Of a DNA stretch of 64,000 nt, positions 14,122 through 25,453 are shown piece by piece; positions within the stretch are counted from its first letter, which is position 1; every line of letters starts with the position of its first letter. The notes under the pieces were generated by a model. That model worked only from the letters and a program-made list of their open reading frames with translations, was not told the DNA's origin and did not search any database. The position numbers and the translations under genes were made by a program. This DNA is from Callorhinus ursinus (lineage: Eukaryota; Chordata; Mammalia; Carnivora; Otariidae). Location: positions 1,906,270-1,970,269 of the forward strand of contig NW_020312775.1 in the NCBI RefSeq assembly GCF_003265705.1. The letters run 5' to 3'.

Positions 14122-16838
14122 TTAAATTCCACACATGAATGAAATCCTATGGTATTTGTCTTTATCTGACTGACTTATTTTGCTTAGCATAATACCTTCT
14201 AGTTCTATCCACATTATTGCAAATGGCAAGATTTCATTCTTTTTGATGGCTGAGTAACATTCCATTGTATATATAAACCACTTCTTTATCCATTCATCAG
14301 TTGATGGACACGTGGGCTCTTTCCATCTTTTGGCTATTGTGGACACTGCTGCTATAAACACTGGGGTGCATGTGCTCCTTCAAATCACTATGTTGCAATT
14401 GCTAGGTTGTAGGGTAGCTCCATTTTTAAATTTTTGAGGAATTTCCATACTGTTTTCCAGAGTGGCTGCACCAGTTTGCATTCCCACCAACAGTGTAAGA
14501 GGGTTCTCCTTACTCTGCATCCTTGCCAATATCTGTTGTTTCCTGAGTTGTTAATTTTAGCCATTCTGACTGGTGTGAGGTGGTATTTCATTGTTTTTTT
14601 TGATTCCCCTGATGCTGAGTGATGTTGAGCATCTTTTTATGTGTCTGTTGGCCATTTGTATGTCTTATTTGGAGAAATGTCTGTTCACATCTTCTGCCCA
14701 TTTCATAACTGGATTTTTTATTTTGGGGGGTTGAGTTTGATAAGTTCTTTATAGATTTTGGATACTAGCCCTTTATCTGATATGTCATTTGCAAATATCT
14801 TCTCCCATTCTGTGGGTTTTAGTCTTGTTGATTTTTTCCTTTGCTGTGCAGAAGATTTTATCTTGGTGAAGTCCCAATAGTTCATTTTTGCTTTTGTTCC
14901 CCTTGCCTCCAGAGTCATGTCTAGTCTCTAGTCTAGTAAGAAGTTGCTACAGCTGAGGTCAAGGAGGTTGCTGCCTGTGTTCTCCTCTAGGATTTTGATG
15001 GATTCCTGTCCCACATTTAGATCTTTCATCCATTTTGAATTTATTTTTGTGTACTGTGTAAGAAATTGGTCCAGCTTTATTCTTCTGCATGTGGCTGTCC
15101 AATTTTCCCAACACCATTTGTTGAAAAGACTGTCTTTTTTTTCCATTGGATATTATTTCCTGCTTTGTCGAAGTTTAATTGACCTTATAGTTGTGTGTCC
15201 ATTTCTGGGTTCTCTATTCTGTTCCATTATCTATGTGTCAATTTTTGTGCCAGTACCATACTGTCTTGATGATTATAACTTTGTAATACAGTTTGAAGTC
15301 CGGAATTGTGATGCCTCTGGCTTTACTTTTCTATTTCAAGTTTACTATGCTTATTCGGGCTCTTTTCTGGTTCCCTGAAAATTTTAGAATTGTTTGTTCT
15401 AGCTCTGTGAAAAATGCTGGTTGTATTTTGATAGGGATTGCATAAATGTGTACATTGCTTTGGGAAGTATAGACATTTGAACAATATTTGTTCTTCCAAT
15501 CCATGAGCATGGAATGTTTTTCCATTTCTTTGTATCTTCCTCAATTTCTTTCATAAGTGTTCTATAGTTCTCAGAGTACAGATCTTTTACCTGTTTGGTT
15601 AGGTTTATCCTTATGGTTTTTGCTGCAATTGTAAATAGGTCAATTCTTTGATTTCTCTTTCTGTTGCTAAATTATTGGTATATAGAAATGCAACAAGACT
15701 TCTGTTGCATTGATTTCATATCCCATTACTTTGCTGAATTCCTTTATCAGTTCTAGCAGTTTTTTGGTGGGGTCTTTGGGTCTTCTATTACATAGAGTAT
15801 CACATTATGTGTGAAGAGTGAAAGTTCAACTTGTTTCTTCCTTTTATTTCTTTTTGTTTTCTGATTGCTGACGCTAGGACTTCCAGTACTATGTTGAACA
15901 CCAGTGGTGAGAGTGGACATCCCTGTGGTGTTCCTGACCTTAGGGGGAAAAGCTCTAATTTTTTCCTCATTGAGGATATTAGCTGTAGCTCTTTCATATA
16001 GCCTTTATGATGTTGAGGTATGTTCCTTCTATCCCTATTTTGTTGAGGGATTTTATCAAGAAAGGATGCTGTATTTTGTCAAATGCTTTTTCTGCATCTA
16101 TTGAGAGGATCATATGGTTCTTATTCTTTCTCCTATTGATGTGATGTATCACGTTGATTGATTTACAGGTATGAACCACCCCTGCAACCCAAGAATAAAT
16201 CCCACTTGTTTGTGCTGAATAATGCTATTAATATACTGTTGAATTCAATTTGCTAGTATCGTGTTGAGAATTTTTACAACCATGTTCATCAGGGTTATTG
16301 CTTTGTAATTCTCCTTTTTAGTGGCATCTTTGTCTGGTTTTGGAATCAAGGTAATGCTGGCCTCATAGAATGAATTTGGAAGTTTTCCTTCCATTTCTAT
16401 TTTTTGTAACAGTTTGAGAAGAATATGTATTAACTCTTCTTTAAATGTTTGGTAGAATTTCCTTGGGAAGGCATCTGGCCCTGGACTCTTGGTTTGTTGG
16501 GAGATTTTTGAATACTGATTCAATTTCTTTGCTGGTTATGTGTCTGTTCAGATTTTCTATTTCTTCTTCCTCTGGTTTTGGTAGTTTATGTTTCTCAGAA
16601 TTTATCCATTTCTTCCAGATTGCTTAATTTGTTGGCATATAATTTTTCATAATACTCTCTGATAATTGCTTATATTTCTGTGGTGTTGGTTGTGATCTCT
16701 CCTCTTTCATTCATGATTTTATTTATTTGGGTCCTTTCTCTTTTCTTTTTGATTAGTCTGGGTAGGGGTTTATTGATCTTAATTTTTTTCAAAGAACCAG
16801 CTCCTAGTTGTGTTGATCTGTTCTACTATTTTTTTTAT
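14122..16838 (-). pseudogene. L1 ORF2 remnant of copy H, endonuclease deleted
   Basis: These are reverse-transcriptase and C-terminal pieces of L1 ORF2: 16523-16245 ([20 protein letters not shown]), 16179-15994 ([20 protein letters not shown]), 15997-15800, 15146-14928, 14918-14718, 14591-14388 and 14361-14122 (VSTIAKRWKEPTCPSTDEWI). The RT active-site box at 15804-15815 reads FTHN instead of FADD, so it is dead. Near 16838 the reading jumps from the linker between endonuclease and RT straight into sequence at the ORF1/ORF2 boundary. Roughly 1 kb of endonuclease code is lost compared with the copy at 56285-63365. Confidence 0.85.
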
Positions 16839-16864
16839 TTCTCTATCATAGCATGATAGATATG

Positions 16865-18003
16865 AATTTCATGTCATTGTATTACCTGTAAAGTCACTGT
16901 TGCTGTACATGGTCTCTGTTCCTTTCTAGTCTTTCTTGCTTTTAGTCTCTTTCCTGCTCAAAAGATCCCCTTTAATATTTCTTGTAGAGCTGGTTTAGTG
17001 TTTATCTCTCCTATTATTCTGAATGACAGCCTTGCTGGCTAAAGTATTTTGGGCTGCATATTTTTCCCATTTAACACATTGAATATTTCCTTCTACTCAT
17101 TTCTGGCATTCCAAGTTTCAGTGGACAGGTCTGCTACTAACCTTAGGTGTCTACCCTTGTTGGTTAAGACTTTTTGTCCCTAGCTGCTTTCAGAATTCTC
17201 TCTTTATCTTTGTATTTTGCAAGTTTCACTATGATATGTCATGGTGTTAACCTGTTTTTGTTGGTTTTGAGGGGAGTTCTCTGTGCCTCTTGGACTTGAA
17301 TACCTGTTTCCTTCTTCAGATTAGGGAAGTTCTCAGCTATAATTTGTTCAAATAAACTTCCTGCCTCTATCTCCTGCTCTTCTTCTTCTGGGACTCCTAT
17401 GATACAGATATTATTTTGCATTATGGAATCGGTGAGTTACCTGTCTATCTTCATGATCTAATAGTTTTTTTTCAGCTTCATTATTTTCCATAATTTAATC
17501 TTCTATATCACCTATTCTGTCCTCTGATTCTTCAATTCTTGAGATTATACCCACTTGGTTTTACATCTCATTTATAGCATTTTTTAATTTCATCCTGAGT
17601 AGGTTTTAGGTACTTTATCTCTGCAGCAAGGGTTTCTTTGGTGTCTTCTATGCTTTTTTCTTTTTTAAGATTTATTTATTAATTTGAGAGAGAGAGAGAG
17701 CATGGGGGGAGGGAGAGAGATAATCTCAAGCAGAGTAAGCAGAGTCCCCGCTGAACATAGAGGCTGACGTGGGGCTTGATCTCACAACCCTGAGAGCATG
17801 ACCTGAGCCAAAACTAAGAGTCAGATGCTCAACCGACTGAGCCACGCAGGTGTCCCTATGCTTTTTTCAAGCCAAGCTAGTAGGCTTATGACTGCTGTTC
17901 TAATTTCTTGTTCAGATATATTACTTATATCTGTTTTGAGCAAGTCCTTGGCTATGATTTCTTCTTGAAGTTTCTTTTGGGGAGAATTCCACTGTCTTGT
18001 CAT
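16865..18003 (-). pseudogene. L1 ORF1 remnant (RNA-binding chaperone protein), copy H
   Basis: ORF1 encodes the trimeric nucleic-acid chaperone of the L1 RNP. The N-terminal piece 18003-17821 starts MTRQWNSPQKK. A SINE interrupts it, and the RRM piece 17421-17239 contains FEQIIAENFPNLKKETGIQV and VQEAQRTP, diagnostic of the ORF1 RRM. The C-terminal domain is out of frame down to about 16865. Stops and the SINE make it non-functional. Confidence 0.8.
17661..17855 (-). mobile_element. SINEC (tRNA-derived carnivore SINE) in L1 copy H
   Basis: In reverse orientation the element shows the (GA)n tract near 17692, the tRNA-like head near 17830-17850 (GACTGAGCCACGCAGG), and the A-tail as AAGATTTATTTATT. 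Direct repeats CTATGCTTTTTTC at 17648-17660 and 17856-17868 are identical (13 bp). Confidence 0.95.
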
Positions 18004-19686
18004 TTGGCTAAGTTTCTGTCTTTTGTGTGTTATTAAAGCTTGTTATGTTTCTTGCACTTGAGAATAATGCTATATTAAAAGGTCATACGCTGTCCAGGGA
18101 CTGGTACTTCAGGAAGTGTTTCTGGTGTGTGCTGTGTGCACTCTGCTCTTGTGTTTTGGCTGCTCTTTCCCACTGGTCAGTTTCTGCAGAGTTCCTCCTT
18201 GCTTGCAGTGGGGGTGTTTGGACCTTTAACCAGATGTGCTTTGATTTGTTTGTTAAAATAAGCTTGGGGAAAAAAAGAAATAGAAATAAAAAAGAAAGTC
18301 TGACCCCAAAAAAAGAAAAAAAGGAAAAGGAACAAAAATACCCAAACAATCAAAAAACTATAAGCCTGATTCCAAAGAAAAAGAAAGGAAAAAAAAAAGA
18401 GCAAGTAAAAAAGAATCCTGATCCAAAAAAAGAGAAAAGGAAATGAAAAAAACAAATTAACAAACAAAAAACTATAAGGCTAATTCCAAAGGAAAAAAAA
18501 GAAGGAAAAAAATACAACCTGGTCCTATTACCACCAGAACTGAAGGTGACAATTTGAAACACTGTATGATCAGTAGAATTGGTGCATGTGGGGTGCTGCC
18601 TGTGTTGATCTTCTGGGAGAGAGACCCACTGTGCTGGCTGAGTCAGTCCTGCCCCAGTAAATATGCACTTTCCAGGTACAGGGGGGCCAGGGTTTGGTGT
18701 GAGTGGTACCCATCTCCACTGGGGCCACTGTGTTGCTCTCTGAAGTCTGACTGTTGGTGGCAAGGAGAAAATAGCATGACGATCTAACACCCACTGTCGC
18801 TGTTCAGAAGCCCTCACAGAAAAGAGAGGGCCATCAGCACACCCAGTGCCACAGCTCTCCTGCATTTTATCTTTGGTGTGCAACTCCAAATCTTAAAAGA
18901 CCCTGCACCAGGTGGATCCACTCCCTCCTCTGGAGTAGATCCTCCCTGCTGCACTGTGTCTAGTGTCCTTTGTCCCAGAAAAACAGTCCCATACCTGGGT
19001 GGTGCATGGAATCTATGGTGTAGCACCCAGAAAAGCAGCAACTAGGTTATCCACCCTTTGCACATGCCTTTGTCCCCTGCCAATGGAAGGCCATTTGCTG
19101 GTGCTTGCAAGGTCTTTTGTCCCTGGAGAGGCAATATACACTCTTCCAAATGCATTCCAAGAAGGGAAATGTTCTCTCCTAGTGTGACTCAGAAAATCCT
19201 TATACAACTTTATGCACTCTCTAGCCAGTGCCCTCCTTCTCCCCAGGACCAAGTGCAAGAGACTGCTTCAGGGAAAGTAAAGTATATACACTTCCAAAAC
19301 CTCAGAGTCTGAACTCCACACACCGCAAAAAACCTGTGACACTTAGTTCTACCCGCTCCCCAGCTTCCCAGTCCATGGTCTGGAGAGGTTTTTCTTCTTG
19401 TGCAGACTCAATGCCACTCTCTCTCAACCCCTTTCCCTTTCTCTCCCTCTTCTCAGCATGTGGAAAGAGCTCCCTCCCCTCTGTGGCATGGCAGTTTTTC
19501 TCTCCCCCAGTTCATTTCCATACACCTGGCACCTGCCATGCTGTCTTCCTCCAACCATGGAGATCCTTCTTCTAATCCTCAGATCGATTTCCTGGGTGTT
19601 CCACATAATCTTACCTCAATACAGCTGTGTTTGAGGGATGAGGAAAGCCCAGGGTTCTCCTACTTCTCTGCCATCTTAACTCCTCT
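18004..19686 (-). promoter_or_regulatory. L1 5' UTR of copy H
   Basis: Between the ORF1 start and the 5' terminus lies about 1.7 kb of 5' UTR, where the internal L1 promoter sits in known L1s. It holds a purine-rich tract (about 18265-18525 on the plus strand) with an imperfect tandem unit of about 118 bp: AAAAACTATAAG occurs at both 18352 and 18467. Open frames here are compositional. Confidence 0.65.
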
Positions 19687-21840
19687 GGGATTTATATTTT
19701 CTATGCTTTTGTGTTTCTACTTATCAGCCTTTAATTTTCAACTTAAAGACCTTTCAGCACTTTTGTAAGGCAAGACTAGTGGCTTAAACTTCTGCAGTTT
19801 TTTTTTTTAATGTATGGGAAATTATCTCTCTTTCATCTTTAAATTTCTGCCTAGTGTAGGATTCATGGTTTGCAGTTTTCTTTTTTCTTTCAGCAGTCGG
19901 AGTATATCATACCACCCCCACCTCTGGCTTGCAAGATTTTGGCTGAGAAATCTACCAATAATTTTATGGTCATTTTCTTGTATATGACAAGTTAACTTTC
20001 TCTTGCTGCTTTAAAAATTCCCTTTTTATCTTTGAGTTGTGCCAGGTTAATTATAATGTTTCAGTGTAGACCCCTTTAGATTCATACTATTTGAAATATT
20101 TAGGACTTCATAAATCTAGATATTCATCTCCCTCCCTAGAGTTGAGAAATTTTCACCATTCTTTCTTTTTTTTTAGTTTTTAATTCCACTTAGTGAACAT
20201 ATAGTATTATATTAGTTTCAGGTGTACAATATAGTAATTTATCACTTCCATACATCACCCTGTGCTCATCACAAGTGCACTCCTTAATGACAGTAATTTA
20301 TTTAACCCATCCCACCACCCACCTCCCCTTTGGTAACCATCAATTTGTTCTCTATAGTTAAGAATCTGTTTCTTGGTTTGCCTCTCTTTTTTCCCCTTTG
20401 CCTGTTAGTTTTGTTTCTTAAATTCCACATATGAGTGAAATCATATAGTATTTCTTTCTTTGACTTATTTCTCTTAGCATAATACTCTCTTGCTCCATCC
20501 ATGTTGTTGCAAATGACAAGATTTCATTCTTTTTTATGGCTAAGTAATATTCCATTGTATAAATATAAAACATCTGTGTCCATTCATCTATCAGTGGACA
20601 GTTAGGCCTGTTTCCATATCTCGGCGATTGTAAATAATGCTGCTATAAACATTGGGGTGCATGTATCCTTTTGAGTTAGTATTTTTATATTCATTGGGTA
20701 CATACCCAGTAGTTCAATTGCTGGATAGTAGGGTAGTTCTATTTTTAAATTTTTCAGGAGCCTCCATATTTTTTCCAGAGTGGCTGCACCAGCTTGCATT
20801 CCCACCAACAGCGTAAGAGGCTTCCACTTTCTCCACATCCTCATCATCACCTGTTGTTTTTTGTGTTGTTGATTTGAGCCATTCTGACAGGTGTGAGGTG
20901 ATACTGTAGTTTCGATTTGCATTTCCCTGATGATGAGTGATGTTGCCCACCTTTGCATGTGTATGTTGGCCGTCTCATGTCTTCTTTGGAAAAATGTCTA
21001 CTCATGTCTTCTGCCCATTTCTTAACTGGATATTTGTTTTTTGGGTGTTGAATTTAATAAGTTCTTTATATATTTTGGATATTAACCCTTTACCCCAGAT
21101 ATGTCATTCACAAATATCTTCTCCCATTCCAAAGGTTGCCTTTTAATTTTGCTGATTGTTTTGCTGTGTGGAAGATTTTTATTTTGATGAAGTCCCAATA
21201 ATTATTTTCACTTTTTTTTCTCTTGCCTCAATAGACATATCTAGAAAAAAATTGCTACAGCTAATGCCAAAGAAGTTACTGCCTGTGTTGTCGTTGAGGA
21301 TTTTTATGGTTTCAGATCTCACATTTAGGTCTTTAATGCATTTTGGATTTATTTTTGTGTAAGAAAGTAATTTCTTATAATCTTTTGCTTGTTGCTGTCC
21401 AGTTTTCAAACACCATTTGCTGAAGAGATTGTCTTTTTCCCATTGCATATTCGTTCCTGCTTTGTCAAAATTTAATTGATAATATAATTGTGGGCTCATT
21501 TCAGAGCTCTCTGTTCTGTTCATTGATCTATGTAGCATTTTTTGTGCCAGTACCATACTGTTTTGATCACTATAGCTTTGTAATATGAAGTCCAGAATTG
21601 TGATGCCTCCAACTTTGCTTTTCTGTTTCAACATTGCTTTGGCTATTTGGGGTCTTTTGTGGTTCCATACAAGTTTTAGGATTGTTCTAGTTCTGTGAAA
21701 AATGCTGGTGGTATTTTGATAGGGATTGTATTAAATGTGTAGATTGCTTTGGGTAGTAGAGACATTTTACCAATGTTTGTTCTTCCAATCCATAAGCATG
21801 GAATGTCTCCATTTCTTTGTGTCATCTTCAATTTCTTTCT

Positions 21841-22039
21841 TTAAAAAAAAGATTTTATTTAGTTTTGCACATGTGTGCATGCATACACGTGCAAGGGGCA
21901 GAGAGAGGGAGAGAGAGAGAGTGTGCATGAGTGGGGTGAGGGGCAGAGGGAGAAGCAGCCTCCCCACTGAGCAGGGAGCCCAATGTGGGACTTTATTTCA
22001 GTTCCCCGGGATCATGACCTGAGCCAAAGGCAGATGTTT
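21841..22039 (-). mobile_element. SINEC, head-truncated, in L1 copy I
   Basis: The (GA)n tract lies near 21901-21920 and the body at 21945-22035. The tRNA-like head is cut short: similarity ends at GAGCCAAAGGCAGATG near 22021-22036 without the usual GAGCCACCCAGG. The flanking repeat TTCAATTTCTTT occurs at 21827-21838 and 22040-22051. Confidence 0.9.
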
Positions 22040-24197
22040 TTCAATTTCTTTTATTAGTGTTCTATAGTTTTCAGAGTACAGGACTTTCACCTCTTTGGTT
22101 AGGTTTATTCCTAGGTATCTTATTGTTTTTGGTGCAATTTTAAATGGGATTGATTCCTTAATTTCTATTTCTGCTGCTTCATTATTGATGTATAGTAATA
22201 CACAGATTTCTGTATGTTGAGTTTGTGTCTTGCAACCTTACTGAATTCCTGTATCACTTCTAGCAGTTATTTGGTGTAGTCTTTTGGGTTTTCCATATAA
22301 AATATCATGTCATCTGCAAATAGTGAAAGTTTGACTTCTTTCCTTACTGATTTGGATAGCTTCTATATCTTTATGTTTTTTGATTGTTGTGGCTAGGACT
22401 TCCAGTACTATGTTAAATAACAGTGGTGAGAGTGGACATTTCTGTCTTGTTCCTGACCTAGGGGAAAATCTCTCAGTCTTTCCCCACTGAGGGTGATATT
22501 AGCTGTGAATTTTTTGTATATGGCTTTCATTATGTTGAGGTATGTTCCCCCAACTACACTTTGTTGAAGATTTTAAATATGAATGGATGTTGTACTTTGT
22601 CAAATGCTTTTTCTGCATCTATTGAGAGGATCATATGGTTCTTATCCTTTCTCCTATTGATGTGGTGTATCACATTGATTGAGAGTACTGAGCCACCCTT
22701 GTAACACAGGAATAAGTCCCACTTAATCGTGGTGAATGATTCTTTTAATGTATTGTTGGATTTGGTGTGCTAGTATTTTGTTGAGAATTTTTGCATCTAT
22801 GTTGATCAGGGATATTGGCCTGTAGTTCTCTTTTTTAGTGGAGTCTTTATCTGGTTTTGGTTTCAGGGTAATGCTGGCCTCCTAGAATAAATTTGGAAGT
22901 TTTCCTTCCTTCTCTATTTTTTAGAAAAGTTTAAGAAGAATAGGTATTAACTCTTCTTTAAATGTATGATAGAATTTGCCTGTGAAGCCATCTGGCCCTG
23001 GACTTTTTGTTGGGAATTGTTTGATTACTGATTCAATTTCTTTGCTGATTATCTGTCTGTTCAAATTTTGTATTTCTTCCTGTTTCAGTTTTGGTAGTTT
23101 ATATGTTTGTAGGAATTTATCCATTTCTTCCAGGTTGGCCAATTTGTTAGTGTGTAGTTTTTCATAATATTCCCTTATAATTGTCTTTCTTTGGTATTGG
23201 TTGTTATTTCTCTTATTTGTATTTTTTTTCTTTTTTTCTTGATAAGTCTGGGTAGAGGTTTATCAATTTTATTAATTCTTGCAAAGAACCAGCCCCTGGT
23301 TTCATTGATCTCTTCTATTGTTTTTTTGAATTTCCATATAATTTATTTCTGCTCTAGTCTTCATTATTTCCTTACTTCTGCTGGTTTTAGCCTTTAGGTA
23401 TAAAGTTAGGTTGTTTATTTGAGATTTTTCTTGCTTTTGTGTTAGGCTTGTATAGTGTTCACTTTCTTATGACCACTTTTGCTGCATCCCAAAGGTTTTG
23501 GACCTTGTGTTTTCATTTTTACTTGTGTCCATGTATTTATTTGTTTCTTCTTTGTTTTCCTGTTTGACACATTCATCGTTTAATAGGATGTTGTTTGCCT
23601 CCATGTATTTGTGGTCTTTCCAATTTTTTTTTCTTGTGGTTGGCTTTTAGTTTCATAGCACTGTGGTCAGAAAAGGTGCATGATATGTTTCAATGTTTTT
23701 GTATTCGTTGAGTCTTTTTTGTGGACTAATATGTAATCTATTCTGGAGAATGTTCCATGTGCACTTGAAAAGAATGTGTATTCAGCTGTTTCAGGATGGA
23801 ATGTTCTGAATATGTCTGTTAAGTCCATCTGGCCCAGTATATCATTTTTTAATTTTTTGTTTGGATGATCTGTCCATTGATGTAAGTGAAGTATTAAGTT
23901 CCCTGCTAGTATTGTGTTGTTTCCAATGAGTTCCTTTGTTATTAATTTTTTATATATTTGGGTGCTTCCATGTTGGATGCATAAATAAAACAATTGTTTG
24001 ATCATCTTATTGGATTATCCCCTTTATGATTATATGATGATGCCCTTCTTTGTCTTTTTTTATAGTCTTAGTTTTAAAGTCTAGTTTTTCCGATATAAGT
24101 TATTGATACTCTTTCTTTTGACATCCATTTGCATGATAAATACTTCTCCACCCCCTCACTTTCAATCTGTAGGTGTCTTGAGGTCTAAAGTGACTCT

Positions 24198-24393
24198 CTT
24201 GGGGCACCTGGGTGGCTCAGTCCGTTAGGCGTCTGCCTTCGGCTCAGGTCACGATCCCAGGGTCCTGGGGTTGAGGCCGGCATCAGGCTCCCTCCTTGGC
24301 GGGGAGCCTGCTTCTCCCTCTCCTTCTGCTCCCTCTGCTTGTGCTCTCTTGCTCTCTCTGTCAAATAAATAAATACAATCTTAAAAAAAAAAT
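24198..24393 (+). mobile_element. Full-length SINEC in L1 copy I
   Basis: The complete head GGGGCACCTGGGTGGCTCAG begins at 24201. It is followed by a body with GATCCCAGG, then (CT)n at about 24335-24360 and an A-rich tail AAATAAATAAATACAATC. Direct repeats AAAGTGACTCT lie at 24187-24197 and 24394-24404. The tRNA-like head carries the pol III A/B box region but the element is not a tRNA gene. Confidence 0.96.
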
Positions 24394-25008
24394 AAAGTGA
24401 CTCTTTTGTAAGTAATGTATAAATTTTTTTTTTAATCCTTTCTGACACCCTGTCTTTTGATTGGAGCATTTAGTCCATTTAGATTCAGAGTAATTATTGA
24501 AAGATATGTATTTATTGCCATTTTGTTACTTGTTGTTTCGGGGGATTTTCTCTGATCTTTTCTGGTCTTTGTCACTTTTAGTCTCTCTTTTGCACTCAAA
24601 GAGTCCCCTTTACTATTTCTTGCAGGGCTGTTTTAGTGGTCATGAACTCCTTTAGTTTTGTTTGTCTGGGAAATTCTTTATCTCTCCTTCTATCCTGAAT
24701 GATAGCTTTACCTGGATAGAGTATTCTTGGCTGCAGAATTTCCCCATTTAGCACTTTGAATATATCATGAGACTACCTTCTGGTTTGCCACGTTTCTGTT
24801 GAGAATTCTCTAGCAAGCCTTATGGGCCTTCCCTTGAAAGTTAAGGACTTCTTTTTTCTAGCTGCTTTTAAGATTTTTCTTTGTCACTGTATTTTGCAAA
24901 TTTAACTACAATATGTCTTGGTGTTGGCCTGCTTTTGTTGATTTTGATGTGAGCTCTCTGTGCCTCTTGGGTCTGTTTCCATCCCCAGATTAGGGAAGTT
25001 TTCTGCTA

Positions 25009-25453
25009 TTATTTCTTGAAATAAATTTTCTGTCCTTTTTCCTTTCTCTTATTTTCTGGGACTCCTATGATACTAATGTGATTACATTTGGTGGAGTCAC
25101 TGAGTTTCTTAAGTCTATTCTCATGTTGCATAATTCTTCTCTCTCTCTTTTGCTCAGCTTCATTATTTTCCATTATTTTGTTTTCTATATCACTCATTCT
25201 TTCCTCTCTTTTTTCCATCCTGCTGTTCATTGCATCATGCCTGTTTCCAATCTCATTTATTGCACTCTTCATCTCTGATTGATTCTTTTTTAAACTCTTT
25301 TATCTTTGTGGTAAGGGTCTCACTGATGTCTTCTATTATTTTCTCAATCCCAGTGAGTATCCTTATGGTTGTTGCTCTAATTTCTCCATCAGGCACATTA
25401 CTTATATCTATTTTGCTTAGATATCTGGACGTGGCCTTTTCTTCTTCTATCAT
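25009..25453 (-). pseudogene. L1 ORF1 remnant, copy I
   Basis: Two overlapping pieces are visible. 25453-25253 is the N-terminal region (SKIDISNVPDGEIRATTIRI). 25272-25009 is the coiled coil (MSDIENKIMENNEAEQKRE) running into the start of the RRM (CNHISIIGVPENKRK). The two are joined by a frameshift, and the RRM and C-terminus are further broken down to about 24500. Confidence 0.8.

Larger units (their letters stand above)
13800..19686 (-). mobile_element. L1 with both ends present but an internal deletion (copy H)
   Basis: The element is reversed. The 3' tail and UTR lie at about 13800-14120, ORF2 at 14122-16838, ORF1 at about 16865-18003 and the 5' UTR at 18004-19686. The 5' end is seen as CTCCTACTTCTCTGCCATCT at 19656-19675. 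Flanking repeats GAGATTTATACTTTTTA (13783-13799) and GGGATTTATATTTTCTA (19687-19703) match at 14 of 17 positions and lie in host L1 copy F, which continues on both sides. A SINE has landed at 17661-17855. The endonuclease half of ORF2 is deleted. Confidence 0.88.
10480..20165 (-). mobile_element. Ancient L1 (copy F), host of two nested insertions
   Basis: A diverged L1 in reverse orientation. The 3' UTR is about 10480-10730. ORF2 runs from 10730 to about 13350, including an RT remnant at 12160-12390 with FTDD at 12295-12306 in place of FADD and an endonuclease N-terminus at 13145-13351 (LSIFTLNVNGLISPIKR). Inter-ORF and ORF1-side sequence continues to 13799. After the young L1 at 13800-19686, the same ancient sequence resumes (CAACTTAAAGACC near 19739) and runs to about 20165. 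The ORFs are broken many times. The related 5' portion at 27890-28990 may be its continuation. Confidence 0.7.
20450..24480 (-). pseudogene. L1 ORF2 remnant, copy I
   Basis: Pieces of the endonuclease-RT polyprotein are present: 24005-23667 (endonuclease; FSRIDYILVHKKDS), 23142-22921 ([20 protein letters not shown]), and C-terminal blocks at 21634-21179 and 20958-20602. In frame around 22309-22320 the RT box still reads FADD. Frameshifts, stops and two SINEs break the gene. Confidence 0.82.

Noticed and set aside
18350..18889. Open frames of up to 179 codons on the minus strand and lysine-rich frames on the plus strand
   Set aside because: They lie in the L1 5' UTR over a purine-rich tract. 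The low-complexity Phe/Lys composition explains them.
24198..24280. tRNA-like sequence
   Set aside because: It is the tRNA-derived head of a SINEC with tail and target repeats, not a tRNA gene.
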